A model generated the notes under the pieces. The model saw only the letters and a list, made by a program, of their open reading frames with translations. It had not been told where the DNA came from and did not search any database. The position numbers and the translations under genes were made by a program. From Anaerolineae bacterium (GTDB lineage: Bacteria; Chloroflexota; Anaerolineae; Anaerolineales; Villigracilaceae): DNA of 64,000 nucleotides. The stretch covers positions 56,989 through 120,988 of the forward strand of contig JAJPIZ010000011.1 in NCBI GenBank assembly GCA_021324435.1, in the 5' to 3' direction. Shown here piece by piece: positions 42,983 to 52,742 of the stretch (within the stretch, counting starts at the first letter, position 1; each line of letters starts with the position of its first letter).

Positions 42983-44704
42983 ATGAATCCTATTCAAGTT
43001 TTGCTGGACGGCTTGATTGTTTTGAATTTGGACAAAGGAGGCATTCTCCTTTTCTTTGTGACTGTTCTGGGGTGGGGGAGTTGGGTATCGAGATTTCTGC
43101 TCGATGAAAAGGAAACTGATCTTTGGGTCAAACTGCCTGCGGCGCTTAGTCTTGGGAGTCTAAGTTTGATTCCGCTTTCGTTTGCGTCTGTTCTGCTTGG
43201 AAAGTTGTGGCATCCATTGTTTTTCATAGCATCATTTGGGATTTCCATTTTGGGCACAGTATTTCTTTTTATTGCTTTTGGTCGGAAGGAATGGCCGGCG
43301 CGTTCTTTTTTTATTTTCTGCGGCTTCCTTTTTATTCTTTTCGTCATTCGGCTGGCCTTCTTGAAAGATATGATTCTGCCTCCTTACGACGATTCCCCTG
43401 AACATTATGTAATTGTGCAAAGTTTTGTCTCTCCTGGCCAAGTCTCTGCGTTTTATTCGCTGGAAAATATTTTCAGTCATTATTATCACTTTGGATTTCA
43501 CGCTCTGGCCGCGTGGCTGACCATTGCTTCGGGGATGATTCCGGCGAAGTCAATTCCTTTGTTGGGACAATTGTTTCTCGCTGTTTTGCCTGTATCTGTT
43601 TTTCTGTTGGGATACGTTGCAACTGCAGATTATCGCGCAGGCCTGATCTCTGCGTGTTTTGCGGCTTTTGCCTGGCGGATGCCCGCTTTTGCGGCCAATT
43701 GGGGCAAGTATCCGCTGATAATGGGAATTGCGCTATTCTCTGCCGCGCTGGGTCTCTGGGTTCGTTGGCTAACCGCGCGCGATAGAAATCGTATTTCTCT
43801 ATCAGTTCTGATTGCATCTACCGCGGCTCTTATTTTTGTACATACGCGACTGGCAATTTGTTTGGCGATTGTACTGGCGGGTTATGCCTTTGTTGGAAAA
43901 ATCTCATTCAAGAGAAAACTGAAAATTTGGGAGGCCTTGATCTTGGCAGTTCTTACAGGGGCAGGCTTTCTGATTTTTGGAAATGCCCTTTCCAATTATT
44001 ACGGAAATGGATATTTTATTGCGTTGAGCTTCGTTTTGTTGCTTCTTCCTTTTGCTTTTTATGCTTTTCCAAATTTTTCTCTCCTGATCGCGTTCTTTAT
44101 GTGGGGCATTTGGATTGCGTCGCGACTGCCAACGTTTGTTCAGGGCGGTGGGCTGACCTGGCTCGATCAGCCCTTTGCGGAAACGATTCTCGCCTTGCCG
44201 CTGTCATTGTCGGCAGGGATGGGTTGTGTCGGACTCCTGGATCAAGTCAAAAGTCCCGGAATGAAGCGGACGGCCATTGGCTTTTCAGCGCTTGCGGTAA
44301 TGATCGGTCTGTCATCGTCTCACGTGGTTTATCCTGATCCGTGTTGTGAGTATGTGAGGGTGGGAGATTTGCAAGCGCTTCGCTGGATCGGCGCGAATGC
44401 GCCACAGAACGCCGTAATCTGGATTGCTGGATTCAAATCACGAAATTATATGGTCGGCATGGACGCTGGAGTCTGGATAACTGCGCTAACCGGGCGCGAT
44501 GTGAATAAACTGCCTTATGATTTCGCGTGGGATGCGCCGAACGCGCCTGCCCAGATTTGTCAGCCCATTCAGAAAAATGTTTATATTTATGAGGGTGGAA
44601 GACCATATAGTTTCGACGATGCCAGGCTTCAAGAGCAGAGTTGGCTTAGGCGCGCTTTTGCATCAGACGGGACAACGCTTTACTGGGTCGAGGCCTGCCA
44701 TTGA
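42983..44704 (+). CDS. Polytopic membrane protein, GT-C-like
   Basis: The protein of about 573 residues has some 12 hydrophobic segments. A loop near residue 125 has PPYDDSPEHYVIVQSF, followed by FSHYYHFGFHALAAWL, which resembles uncharacterised bacterial GT-C-like proteins. A short soluble C-terminus has DLQALRWIGANAPQNAVIW. The start is uncertain: ATG at 42983 is used, but a TTG at 42965 overlapping the kinase stop (TTGA) is possible. Confidence 0.55.
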   Translation: MNPIQVLLDGLIVLNLDKGGILLFFVTVLGWGSWVSRFLLDEKETDLWVKLPAALSLGSLSLIPLSFASVLLGKLWHPLFFIASFGISILGTVFLFIAFGRKEWPARSFFIFCGFLFILFVIRLAFLKDMILPPYDDSPEHYVIVQSFVSPGQVSAFYSLENIFSHYYHFGFHALAAWLTIASGMIPAKSIPLLGQLFLAVLPVSVFLLGYVATADYRAGLISACFAAFAWRMPAFAANWGKYPLIMGIALFSAALGLWVRWLTARDRNRISLSVLIASTAALIFVHTRLAICLAIVLAGYAFVGKISFKRKLKIWEALILAVLTGAGFLIFGNALSNYYGNGYFIALSFVLLLLPFAFYAFPNFSLLIAFFMWGIWIASRLPTFVQGGGLTWLDQPFAETILALPLSLSAGMGCVGLLDQVKSPGMKRTAIGFSALAVMIGLSSSHVVYPDPCCEYVRVGDLQALRWIGANAPQNAVIWIAGFKSRNYMVGMDAGVWITALTGRDVNKLPYDFAWDAPNAPAQICQPIQKNVYIYEGGRPYSFDDARLQEQSWLRRAFASDGTTLYWVEACH

Positions 44705-44716
44705 CCAAATGTCCCA

Positions 44717-44744
44717 TTGTATTGTTTATTAGAAAGTGTAGAAT
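44717..44744 (+). promoter_or_regulatory. Candidate promoter of the SH3-like lipoprotein gene
   Basis: TTGTAT (44717-44722), a 16-base spacer and TAGAAT (44739-44744) precede the gene at 44784, giving a leader of about 33 bases that includes GAGGAGA. Confidence 0.5.
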
Positions 44745-44783
44745 AAGTTTGCAGTTTTCGACAACTTCTTGAGGAGAATGCAG

Positions 44784-45872
44784 ATGAAACTAAATTGGCT
44801 TGTTCTATTACTCTGCCTGGGCGGGCTGGCATTCCTGATCAGTTGTGGGCCAACGCCCTGTGCACCATCTACTTTGGGGGCGCCGGGAAATCTGTCGCCG
44901 GCCAATAAGGTTATCGTTCCACTAACACCTTCACTACACTGGGAATATCCGTCGTCTGTGCCATCGCCGTACCCATATCCCTCAGGCTCAAGCGGCTGTG
45001 GGATCAGCGGTTATCAAATTCATTTGATATCGAGTGTGGATTTGACGATTGAACATGGCGGAACCGCCGGACCTTCAGACACTTCTTTTTCGCCCAGTTC
45101 TCCATTAGCGCCTGCAACCTTATATTTTTGGGAAGTTCGCGTGCTTGTGCCGGGTGGGCATGGCCCGTGGAGCGGCTACCGTGCGTTCTTCACAGGCCCC
45201 GTGTGTGATACGTCTTCGCTGGCCGCGCCGATTCTCTACAGTCCCTCTGGCGTGATTCAGGATACTTGGCCCACCCTGCACTGGGCATATCCGGGAAGTT
45301 CGTGTTTGCCTGAAGGCTACCGCATTGATCTTTCCACAAGCGCGTCGTTTGCAGACACCTCGCTAAGTGGGGGAACGGGTAATCCGTCCACAGACTGGGC
45401 GCCTGCGCATGAGTTGAGCACCTGCACGAACTACTACTGGCGCGTGGCGGCTATCAACGATACGACGCTTGGCCCATTTTCCAGCACGATGTCCTTCCGC
45501 ATCGTGCCTGAAGGGACGATCTGTATTGTGTATTTCGTTCCGCATATAACGGGATATTGTCGCATTGGTCCAAATACGTTATTTGGTATAGTATCGTCAG
45601 TGAATCCTGAAGATAGATTGCCTATCAAGGGGAAGCATCAGACACAAGATGGATTGTGGTTTGACGTGATGACGAAGGACAATCGCGAATGCTGGGTCTC
45701 CGACAAAATTGGTGATCCGAGCGACGACCTTGATCTCATTCCCTTCATCACACCTCCGTCTCTACCGGAACCGCCAGAGCCGAAGGTTGATTGTAGTAGC
45801 ATAACAAGCGATTCTGCTTGCAACAATACGCCTGGATGCTCCTACGATTATCGGCAGAAAGTATGCAAATAA
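44784..45872 (+). CDS. Lipoprotein with two FnIII-like repeats, an SH3-like domain and a Cys-rich tail
   Basis: The 362-residue protein has a type II signal peptide with lipobox FLISCG. Two homologous beta-sandwich repeats follow: the first (LHWEYPSSVPSPYP to YFWEVRVLVPGGHGPWSGY) and the second (LHWAYPGSSCLPEGYRIDL to YYWRVAAIND). A bacterial SH3-like domain comes next (GYCRIGPNTLFGIVSSV and WFDVMTKDNRECWVS), then a short Cys-rich tail with six Cys. The mix suggests a surface adhesion or wall-binding lipoprotein. The ATG at 44784 fits the spacing from GAGGAGA. Confidence 0.7.
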   Translation: MKLNWLVLLLCLGGLAFLISCGPTPCAPSTLGAPGNLSPANKVIVPLTPSLHWEYPSSVPSPYPYPSGSSGCGISGYQIHLISSVDLTIEHGGTAGPSDTSFSPSSPLAPATLYFWEVRVLVPGGHGPWSGYRAFFTGPVCDTSSLAAPILYSPSGVIQDTWPTLHWAYPGSSCLPEGYRIDLSTSASFADTSLSGGTGNPSTDWAPAHELSTCTNYYWRVAAINDTTLGPFSSTMSFRIVPEGTICIVYFVPHITGYCRIGPNTLFGIVSSVNPEDRLPIKGKHQTQDGLWFDVMTKDNRECWVSDKIGDPSDDLDLIPFITPPSLPEPPEPKVDCSSITSDSACNNTPGCSYDYRQKVCK

Positions 45873-45906
45873 TAATTAGCACTATAGCATGAACTGGCTA
45901 TGCTGG

Positions 45907-45944
45907 CCTCCCGCAGAGTCTCCATCTGCGGGAGGTTTTCTTTT
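45907..45944 (+). terminator. Terminator of the SH3-like lipoprotein gene
   Basis: CCTCCCGCAG (45907-45916) pairs exactly with CTGCGGGAGG (45926-45935) around a 9-base loop, followed by TTTTCTTTT. Confidence 0.88.
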
Positions 45945-46000
45945 CAATTCACTAATGTTATATTTAGGACGTTTCAACTATAAATTGAGGAATCCTTGAA

Positions 46001-46567
46001 GTGGATTTAGTTTTTCACCCCCTAACCCTGGACCGTTGGACCGATTTCGAGTCGCTGTTTGGTCCGCGTGGTGCTTGCGCAGGTTGCTGGTGCATGTTTT
46101 GGAAACTTCCGAACAAGGATTTTTCCGTATTGGCATACGAAGGGAACAAGTCTGCGCAGAAGGCCCTTGTGAAATCAGGCGTTGTGCCGGGACTGCTTGC
46201 TTATGCAAATGGCGAGGCCGTCGGGTGGATCGCCATCGAGCCGCGCGATCAATATCCGCGATTGGCGCGCTCGCGCGTCTTAAAGCAGGTGGATAACAAT
46301 CCTGTTTGGTCTGTTACTTGCTTTTTCACGCGTAAAGATTTTCGCGGCATGGGCGTGACAGTCTCATTGCTGAGGGCCGCAGTTGATCATGTGAAGAAAC
46401 AGGGCGGGATGATTGTAGAGGGCTATCCCGTTGAGCCAAAGAAGGGAAAAATGCCGGCTGCGTTCGCATACACAGGATTGGCATCGGCCTTCCGAAAAGC
46501 GGGGTTTAAAGAAGTAGCCCGAAATTCTGAGACGCGTCCCATCTTTCGTTTTTTGATTGGGGGCTAG
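46001..46567 (+). CDS. GNAT-family N-acetyltransferase-like protein
   Basis: A 188-residue protein with the GNAT core: VGWIAIEPRDQYPRL, VTCFFTRKDFRGMGVTVSLL (acetyl-CoA binding R-G-x-G-V) and ALVKSG early on. Near the N-terminus it has CAGCWCMFW, a Cys/Trp motif seen in a subgroup of bacterial GNAT proteins. Substrate unknown. A GTG start at 46001 is used because no in-frame ATG exists before the conserved region; TTGAGGAA precedes it. Confidence 0.75.
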   Translation: MDLVFHPLTLDRWTDFESLFGPRGACAGCWCMFWKLPNKDFSVLAYEGNKSAQKALVKSGVVPGLLAYANGEAVGWIAIEPRDQYPRLARSRVLKQVDNNPVWSVTCFFTRKDFRGMGVTVSLLRAAVDHVKKQGGMIVEGYPVEPKKGKMPAAFAYTGLASAFRKAGFKEVARNSETRPIFRFLIGG

Positions 46568-47875
46568 GTGAAATTTAGTAAAAAGAAACCGCCGCTGACT
46601 CCGCACGAAATTCGGATATTGATTTTTCTCGCTCTGGTCGCCCTGATAATTGTCAGCGTGCTGGCCGGCGCAAATATCGGGCTTAGTCGCGTCGTCCCGG
46701 GCGGAGGCGGATTCTACGTCGCATTGGAGGGCGCACGCGCGAAATTGTTCATGCACACGGATCCATACAGCGGCGCAGTTGCCGCCCTTGCCCAGGAACA
46801 TAATTATGGGCGCTTTGCCGAGCCGGGCGAAAACCCATATATTCTCACCATCCCATTTTTCGTGCTTCCATTTTATTTTCCATTTGCGTTGATCTCCGAT
46901 CTACCCGCTTTATTATTCCCTTCGGTTTTTGTTGTTGATTTGGTTGTTGTGCGCGGACTATGGATGTTGTTATCGGAAGCCGCCTTGGTTGCGTCTGCTC
47001 TGATAACTTTGAAATTGATCGAATGGGAGCCGCGCCGTGCGTTTCTTGTGTTTTTTCTCCTGCTTTCGATAGGCGGATACTATTCGGTCTCCTCCTTGCT
47101 TGACGGCTCGCCGGTTATTTTCTTGGGACTGGTTTATGTTGGTATTTTATTTGCTCTTTCACAAGAGCAGGATGAATTGGCAGGCGCATTGCTTGTGTTC
47201 ACCTTGTTTTATTGGGAAGTGAGCTTGCTGTTTGCTATTCTTTTGTTCTGGAAAGTGTTCTTGGAAAAACGCTGGCGCGTATTGGCAGGATTTGGGATGT
47301 TACTTTTTACGCTCTTGGCTCTATCCTTTTTGATTTATCCCGGATGGGTCTATCCATTCTTGACGGCCGTTTACGCATCCATTCGTACGCCGTTTGGTCT
47401 GACAGCCGGCGCGGTGCTCACGCGCCTTTCTCCAGTTTATGGAACTCGAATTTCGTTAGGCCTTGCAATTTTTCTGGTCATCATGCTTGGTTATGAATGG
47501 AGCGCCACGCGCGGATCTGACTTCCGCCGTTTTGTGTGGGCCGCCTGTTTAACGCTTGCCGCAACGCCCCCGCTTGGACTGCGCACAGAACTTGGTAATT
47601 TGGCGGTCATGTTTCCGAGTCTCGCCTTGATCTTTGCCGCGGCGACCAACCGCTGGAAGATGGGCTACTGGCTGACCGGACTGCTGTTGCTGATTGCTTT
47701 TCTTGTTCCGTGGAGTCTTTTCGTTCGCTGGTGGCTGTTTCATAATCAAATCTGGCAAGACCTGCTCTTTCTCTTTTTCCCGGTGTTTATCATCGTTGGT
47801 TTATACTGGACTCGCTGGTGGTTCACTCGTCCACCGCGCACCTGGCTTGATCACGTTCGTTCGACGTTCAGCTGA
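46568..47875 (+). CDS. Polytopic membrane protein, GT87/DUF2029-like
   Basis: A 435-residue protein with about ten hydrophobic segments. The first loop has GGGFYVALEGARAKLFMHTDPY, similar in position to the acidic loop of DUF2029 mannosyltransferases, but the motif is weak. Its GTG start directly follows the TAG of the GNAT gene. It precedes two more GT-C-like genes on this strand, so the three form a small glycosyltransferase cluster. Confidence 0.5.
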   Translation: MKFSKKKPPLTPHEIRILIFLALVALIIVSVLAGANIGLSRVVPGGGGFYVALEGARAKLFMHTDPYSGAVAALAQEHNYGRFAEPGENPYILTIPFFVLPFYFPFALISDLPALLFPSVFVVDLVVVRGLWMLLSEAALVASALITLKLIEWEPRRAFLVFFLLLSIGGYYSVSSLLDGSPVIFLGLVYVGILFALSQEQDELAGALLVFTLFYWEVSLLFAILLFWKVFLEKRWRVLAGFGMLLFTLLALSFLIYPGWVYPFLTAVYASIRTPFGLTAGAVLTRLSPVYGTRISLGLAIFLVIMLGYEWSATRGSDFRRFVWAACLTLAATPPLGLRTELGNLAVMFPSLALIFAAATNRWKMGYWLTGLLLLIAFLVPWSLFVRWWLFHNQIWQDLLFLFFPVFIIVGLYWTRWWFTRPPRTWLDHVRSTFS

Positions 47876-47897
47876 AAACCGATCGCCGCTCACTGAT

Positions 47898-49433
47898 ATG
47901 ACTTGGCGCAATTATCTTCTTCTTGCACTCCTTGGCCTTGCCCTCCCGTTCGGGATCGCGCAGTTCCAGCATTTTCCCGGCTATCTCGATTCCGATTACT
48001 ACTTCTCGGGCGGTGTTCAACTCGCACAGGGCAAAGGCTTTACGGAACCTTATTTGTGGAATTATCTCGATGATCCAATGGGTCTGCCGCACCCCTCGCA
48101 TACTTACTGGATGCCGCTTTCTTCCATCATTGCTGCATTTGGCATGTGGGTCACAGGCCAAACGAATTATGCGGCGGGTCGCATCGGCTTTTTAATTCTT
48201 GCCGCGCTCATGCCTGCTGTTACTGCCGCGTTGGCTTATAGATTCACGCGTCGCAAAGACCTGGCGCTCACATCGGGTTTGCTGGCTGTCTTCTCGATTT
48301 ATTATGCCCCGTTCATGGCCGTGCCTGATAACTATGGACCTTATCTTGTTCTTGGCGGGTTATATTTTCTGACTCTCAGTTCACGCAGCACGTATTCTTA
48401 TTTTGCTTTAGGATTGCTTGCCGGACTCTTGACGCTGTCGCGCAGTGACGGACTGCTCTGGCTAGGCCTGACCTTCCTGATCATTTTGTTCCGCTTCATT
48501 TCGGACCGAAAAGCGGGCGCGGCCTCCATCAATCTTTTTCTGGCCCTTTGCGGGTTTTCCCTCATCATGGGGCCGTGGTTCTGGCGGACATATTCCATCT
48601 ACGGCACGCCGCTTGCCCCCGGCGGACGCTATCTTCTGTGGCTCAAGAACTATGACGAAACATTTATCTATCCTGCCGATCAATTGACCATGCAGACCTG
48701 GCTTGCTCAAGGATGGAGAAAAATCTTTTCTTCTTATCTGGGCGCCTTGCGATTCAATCTTCTTAATGCCTTTGCCGCGCAGGGCGGAATCTTCCTCTTC
48801 CCGTTTATTCTGATTGGCATTTGGCAGAATCGCAAAGATGAACGAATCCGGGTGGCTGGGTTCGCCTGGCTGATTTTGCTCTTTGTGATGACTGTGATCT
48901 TTCCCTTCGCCGGTGCGCGGGGCGGTTTCTTCCATTCTGGCGCCGCGCTTCAACCCCTGTGGTGGACTCTCGCCCCGCTGGGGCTTGAGGTGGTCGTCGC
49001 TGCGGCGCGTAAACGCGATATGTTCACTCCGGATGCATTCAAAGTTTTTCGCGTTGCATTGGTTGGGATTGCCGTTCTGATGACCGGTTTGATATTTTAC
49101 CTGCGCGTTCTTTCCGGTTGGGGTGAGGGGGAACAGTTTTATCCCAGCGTGGAATCGTTTCTTCAGCAAAGCGGGATTCAACCCGGCGATGTCGTGATGG
49201 TTCGCAACCCGCCCGGCTACTATCTCATGACAGGCCGCTCCGCGATTGTTGTGCCATACGGCGACGAATCGTCCATGCTGGCTGTGGCTGAACGTTATCA
49301 TGCGAAATATGTGATCATCGAAGCTGCAGGCGCGGCGGGCCCAATTAAAACAGTCTACGATAACGAGCACAGTCCGTATTTGCATTTTCTGGGTGAGGTC
49401 AATGACGCGCGCATCTTCCAAGTCCAGCCCTGA
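47898..49433 (+). CDS. GT-C-like membrane protein (GT39-related)
   Basis: A 511-residue protein with about 11 hydrophobic segments. The first loop has GYLDSDYYFSGGVQLAQGKG, an acidic D-S-D motif typical of GT39/PMT-like proteins, then PEW-like PHPSHTYWMPL. A soluble C-terminal region has SGIQPGDVVMVRNPPGYYLM and AERYHAKYVIIE. The ATG at 47898 is used since a longer form would overlap the upstream gene heavily. Confidence 0.65.
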   Translation: MTWRNYLLLALLGLALPFGIAQFQHFPGYLDSDYYFSGGVQLAQGKGFTEPYLWNYLDDPMGLPHPSHTYWMPLSSIIAAFGMWVTGQTNYAAGRIGFLILAALMPAVTAALAYRFTRRKDLALTSGLLAVFSIYYAPFMAVPDNYGPYLVLGGLYFLTLSSRSTYSYFALGLLAGLLTLSRSDGLLWLGLTFLIILFRFISDRKAGAASINLFLALCGFSLIMGPWFWRTYSIYGTPLAPGGRYLLWLKNYDETFIYPADQLTMQTWLAQGWRKIFSSYLGALRFNLLNAFAAQGGIFLFPFILIGIWQNRKDERIRVAGFAWLILLFVMTVIFPFAGARGGFFHSGAALQPLWWTLAPLGLEVVVAAARKRDMFTPDAFKVFRVALVGIAVLMTGLIFYLRVLSGWGEGEQFYPSVESFLQQSGIQPGDVVMVRNPPGYYLMTGRSAIVVPYGDESSMLAVAERYHAKYVIIEAAGAAGPIKTVYDNEHSPYLHFLGEVNDARIFQVQP

Positions 49434-50892
49434 GTTTTCCGGGCGCGGCGTTGCCATTCTTGCTGTTGCCGTTGCTATTGGGGCGGCGATTTATTTATTT
49501 GCCAGCGCCTTGATTTATCGAATTGGCTTCCCGCTTGACGACTCCTGGATTCATCTCACCTACGCGCGCAACCTGGCTTTGCATGGTCAGTGGGCATTTC
49601 AACTTGGGCATCCCTCCGCGGGGTCAACCGCGCCGCTTTGGACGTTTCTGCTTGCCATCGGTTTTTGGCTTGGCCTCGCGCCTTATGCGTGGGCATATAT
49701 CCTCGGCGCATTAACGCTCTTTGGCATCGCCGCATTGATGGAGCAAGCCGCTTGCAAATTGATTTCAACATACCGTCCCCATCTTCCGTGGATCGGGCTT
49801 TTCTTCGCGGCTGAATGGCATTTGATGTGGGCCGCCATGTCCGGCATGGAGACTCTGCTCCACGCGTTCTTAGTGTCAGCTGTGTTGATAATGTTGATGA
49901 CAGGCTCGCGTCGTTACCTGACCATCGGCCTGCTGACCGGTCTAAGCGTCTGGGTTCGCCCCGATGGTTTGACTCTCCTCGGTCCCATTGTGCTGACCAT
50001 CTTCTTCATTGAAAAAAAACTGACCGATAAATTTCGCGTCCTCGTCATGTGTTTGATTGGGTTTGGGTCATTATTTGTCCTATATTTGCTGTTCAATCTT
50101 TGGCTTTCTGGCACGCCAATGCCCAATACCTTTTACGCCAAGCAGACTGAGTATGCCGCTTGGCAGGCCAGGCCTTTACTGTATCGTCTCAGTGTATTGT
50201 TTGTTCAGTTGTTGACTGGCCCCAGTGTTGTGCTTTTGCCCGGCGTGATTGGTTCTGTCGCCCTGGCGATACAACGTCGCGCATGGTCAACTCTCGCCGC
50301 TATGATGTGGTGTGGCGGCTATCTTCTCTTGTACATTTTGCGTTTGCCTGCCTATCAACACGGGCGCTACTTGATGCCCGCCATGCCGATTTTCTTTTTA
50401 TTTGGTTTGCTTGGGTTCATTGAATTTCAGAAATCGAATCTCCTTCATGGTTATCACTGGTTTTTCAAAATGGTCTGGCAGTTCAGCCTTGTGGCCGTGT
50501 TGCTTCTGTTTGTTGTTCTCGGGGCGCGTTCCTATGGGGAAGATGTGGGGTTAATTGAGTCTGAAATGGTCGTCACGGCCAAATGGGTGTCCGCAAATTT
50601 ACCTCCGCAGGCTGTGGTTGCCGCGCATGACATCGGCGCGCTGGGCTATTTTGACCATCATGAACTGATTGATCTCGCGGGCCTGGTCTCGCCGGAGGTG
50701 ATCCCGTTTATGCGCGACGAAACGCGTTTAGCGGAGTTTTTGAATCAGCGGCGCGCCAACTATTTAATCGCGTTCCCGGCCTTTTATCCGGAATTGACGC
50801 GGACGCTGGTTCCTGTCTTCACGAGCGGCGGGAAATTTTCTCCGGCAGATGGCGAGCAGAATATGACTGTTTATTACTGGTCAAGCCCTTAA
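49402..50892 (+). CDS. GT-C type membrane glycosyltransferase-like protein
   Basis: A 496-residue protein with the loop GFPLDDSWIHLTYARNLA followed by GSTAPLW, the clearest acidic GT-C signature in this window. It shares layout and the C-terminal block (VVAAHDIGALGYFDHHELID, LAGLVSPEV) with the protein at 1129-2754. The start at 49402 follows GGGTGAGG and overlaps the upstream gene by 32 bases. Confidence 0.7.
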   Translation: MTRASSKSSPEFSGRGVAILAVAVAIGAAIYLFASALIYRIGFPLDDSWIHLTYARNLALHGQWAFQLGHPSAGSTAPLWTFLLAIGFWLGLAPYAWAYILGALTLFGIAALMEQAACKLISTYRPHLPWIGLFFAAEWHLMWAAMSGMETLLHAFLVSAVLIMLMTGSRRYLTIGLLTGLSVWVRPDGLTLLGPIVLTIFFIEKKLTDKFRVLVMCLIGFGSLFVLYLLFNLWLSGTPMPNTFYAKQTEYAAWQARPLLYRLSVLFVQLLTGPSVVLLPGVIGSVALAIQRRAWSTLAAMMWCGGYLLLYILRLPAYQHGRYLMPAMPIFFLFGLLGFIEFQKSNLLHGYHWFFKMVWQFSLVAVLLLFVVLGARSYGEDVGLIESEMVVTAKWVSANLPPQAVVAAHDIGALGYFDHHELIDLAGLVSPEVIPFMRDETRLAEFLNQRRANYLIAFPAFYPELTRTLVPVFTSGGKFSPADGEQNMTVYYWSSP

Positions 50893-50953
50893 TCGGTTAA
50901 AATGGCGCTTGTCAATTCATGCTATACTTTCGCGAGAACAATACTGGATTCAG

Positions 50954-51655
50954 ATGAACAAAATAACCCTGCTGATCATTGACGACCACCCTTTGTTTCG
51001 CCAGGGCGTTTCCGATTCCGTCTCGCTCGAATCGGACATGAAGGTCTTAGGGCAGGCCTCCAGCGGCGATCAGGCCCTGGATTTGATTCGCTCGTTGAAG
51101 CCCGCTGTCGTTCTATTGGACGTGAATCTGCCGGTTATGAACGGTCAGCAGATCACGCATCAAGTGACTCAAGACAAACTGCCTACGCGCGTTGTGTTGA
51201 TGACCGGCTACGACGATATCGAACAGGCGCTCCACGCGGCCATGGCCGGCGCGGCCGCATACTGCTCGAAAGATGTAGAGCCAAAGACCCTGATTAGAAT
51301 GATCCGCAATGTGGCCGAGGGGAAATACGTTTTTGGCTCAAAGGTCATGAACCGCCGCGATCTGGACGTATGGATTCAAGAGCAGATCGAAGGCGCGCGT
51401 CGATCATATAGTGAACCGGGCAGTCCATTCCATCCGCTTTCCGACCGCGAGATGGAGGTTCTCGAATGTGTTGTGAGGGGCATGAGCAACAAAGAAATTG
51501 CCGGTCTGCTGGGCATCAGTCACCAAACAGTGAAGAATCATGTCACGTCAATCTTGAGAAAGTTTGGCGTGGAGGATCGCACACAGGCGGTGGTCTATGC
51601 TTTGAAGCGGGGTTGGGTGCAACTCAAAAACTCACAAGTGAAGCCCGAGGAGTAA
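50954..51655 (+). CDS. NarL/LuxR-type response regulator
   Basis: A 233-residue regulator: receiver domain with DDH near the N-terminus, phosphoacceptor in VVLLDVNLPVMNG and Lys in YCSKDVEP, then a LuxR-type helix-turn-helix (LSDREMEVLECVVRGMSNKE; IAGLLGISHQTVKNHVTSIL). It pairs with the kinase that starts 5 bases after its stop. A possible -10 TATACT lies 25 bases before the ATG at 50954. Confidence 0.92.
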   Translation: MNKITLLIIDDHPLFRQGVSDSVSLESDMKVLGQASSGDQALDLIRSLKPAVVLLDVNLPVMNGQQITHQVTQDKLPTRVVLMTGYDDIEQALHAAMAGAAAYCSKDVEPKTLIRMIRNVAEGKYVFGSKVMNRRDLDVWIQEQIEGARRSYSEPGSPFHPLSDREMEVLECVVRGMSNKEIAGLLGISHQTVKNHVTSILRKFGVEDRTQAVVYALKRGWVQLKNSQVKPEE

Positions 51656-51660
51656 ACGCA

Positions 51661-52692
51661 ATGGCCATGGAACAAGAGAAAGCACTTGACTCGGGTTTAA
51701 ACGTCCAGGCAGAACTGGAAGAGACTCAGCGCGCTTTGCGTGAGATCAAATTGATGATTGAGCAAAGCCAGATGGAGTTGTCCAAGCTTACTCAGCGCAA
51801 CGCCGCCATCACCGCGCATCTTCAACAAATCCAGAGTCAGGCCGCGAAGGCCACGCCGGATGAAATTCGTATGGCCTATGATTCGGCTCTGGACGCGCAA
51901 CAGAGACTCTTTGTAATGCGTGGCCAGTTGGAAAAATTGCAAAGCGACAAGGCTCATCTTGAGAAATATAAAGTTGCGTTGGAACATGTCGGCTCGTCCT
52001 CTCGACCTGCGAGCGGGGGCGGCCCAGCGTCGGGCGGCGACAAGGCCTCGGCCAGCGGGATGGAAATGATCGTCAACGCGCAGGAAGCGGAACGCCAGCG
52101 GCTCTCGCGTCAGATGCATGATGGTCCGGCGCAGGCCATGTCCAATTTCATTTTGCAGACGGAGATTGCCATGCGTCTTCTCGATGCCGATCCGGCGCAG
52201 GCTAAAGAGGAACTCAGCAGTTTGAAAACCGCGGCGATGAGCACGTTCCAGAAAGTACGGAATTTTATCTTCGAACTGCGCCCAATGATGCTGGACGATC
52301 TCGGGTTGATTCCTACCATCCGCAAATATGTGGATGCATTCAAAGAACAGACCCCCCTTGAGGTAAGTTTGACTGTCACAGGCGCTGAGCGCAGGCTTGA
52401 ACCGTATCTGGAGGTTATGATTTTCCGCGCGGTTCAAGAGTTGCTTGGAAATGTGGCGCGCCACAGCCAGGCGACCATGGTCAAAATCCATTTGGACATG
52501 GGAAATGATCTGATCCGCGTCAGCGTGGACGATAACGGCAAAGGCTTTGACCCGGATGTCGTTCGCGGCGGCAGCAGCCTCGGCCTGAAATTGATTCGTG
52601 AACGCACGGAGATGCTCGGCGGGGGGTTCGAGCTGGACACGTCAGCCGGTAAAGGCGCGCGCATCGTTTTTACAGTCCCGGCTCATTCGTAG
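51661..52692 (+). CDS. Soluble DegS-like histidine kinase
   Basis: A 343-residue kinase without a transmembrane segment. Residues 1-105 are a helical coiled-coil input region (EETQRALREIKLMIEQSQ), followed by a Gly/Ser linker. The HisKA_3 box is ERQRLSRQMHDGPAQAMSN with the phosphoacceptor His, and the ATPase domain has VQELLGNVARHSQA, DDNGKGFDP and SLGLKLIRERTEMLGG. DegS of Bacillus has the same soluble coiled-coil type. It is cotranscribed with the regulator upstream and followed by a terminator. Confidence 0.92.
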   Translation: MAMEQEKALDSGLNVQAELEETQRALREIKLMIEQSQMELSKLTQRNAAITAHLQQIQSQAAKATPDEIRMAYDSALDAQQRLFVMRGQLEKLQSDKAHLEKYKVALEHVGSSSRPASGGGPASGGDKASASGMEMIVNAQEAERQRLSRQMHDGPAQAMSNFILQTEIAMRLLDADPAQAKEELSSLKTAAMSTFQKVRNFIFELRPMMLDDLGLIPTIRKYVDAFKEQTPLEVSLTVTGAERRLEPYLEVMIFRAVQELLGNVARHSQATMVKIHLDMGNDLIRVSVDDNGKGFDPDVVRGGSSLGLKLIRERTEMLGGGFELDTSAGKGARIVFTVPAHS

Positions 52693-52709
52693 CGACTTTG
52701 CAAATAAAA

Positions 52710-52740
52710 AAACGAGCAGACATTTTGTCTGCCCGTTTGC
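52710..52740. terminator. Terminator between the kinase and PilZ genes
   Basis: GCAGACA (52716-52722) pairs with TGTCTGC (52726-52732) and the outer AAACG with CGTTT, with one mismatch between the two stems. The A-run on the left and T-run on the right serve both convergent genes. Confidence 0.75.
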
Positions 52741-52742
52741 GT

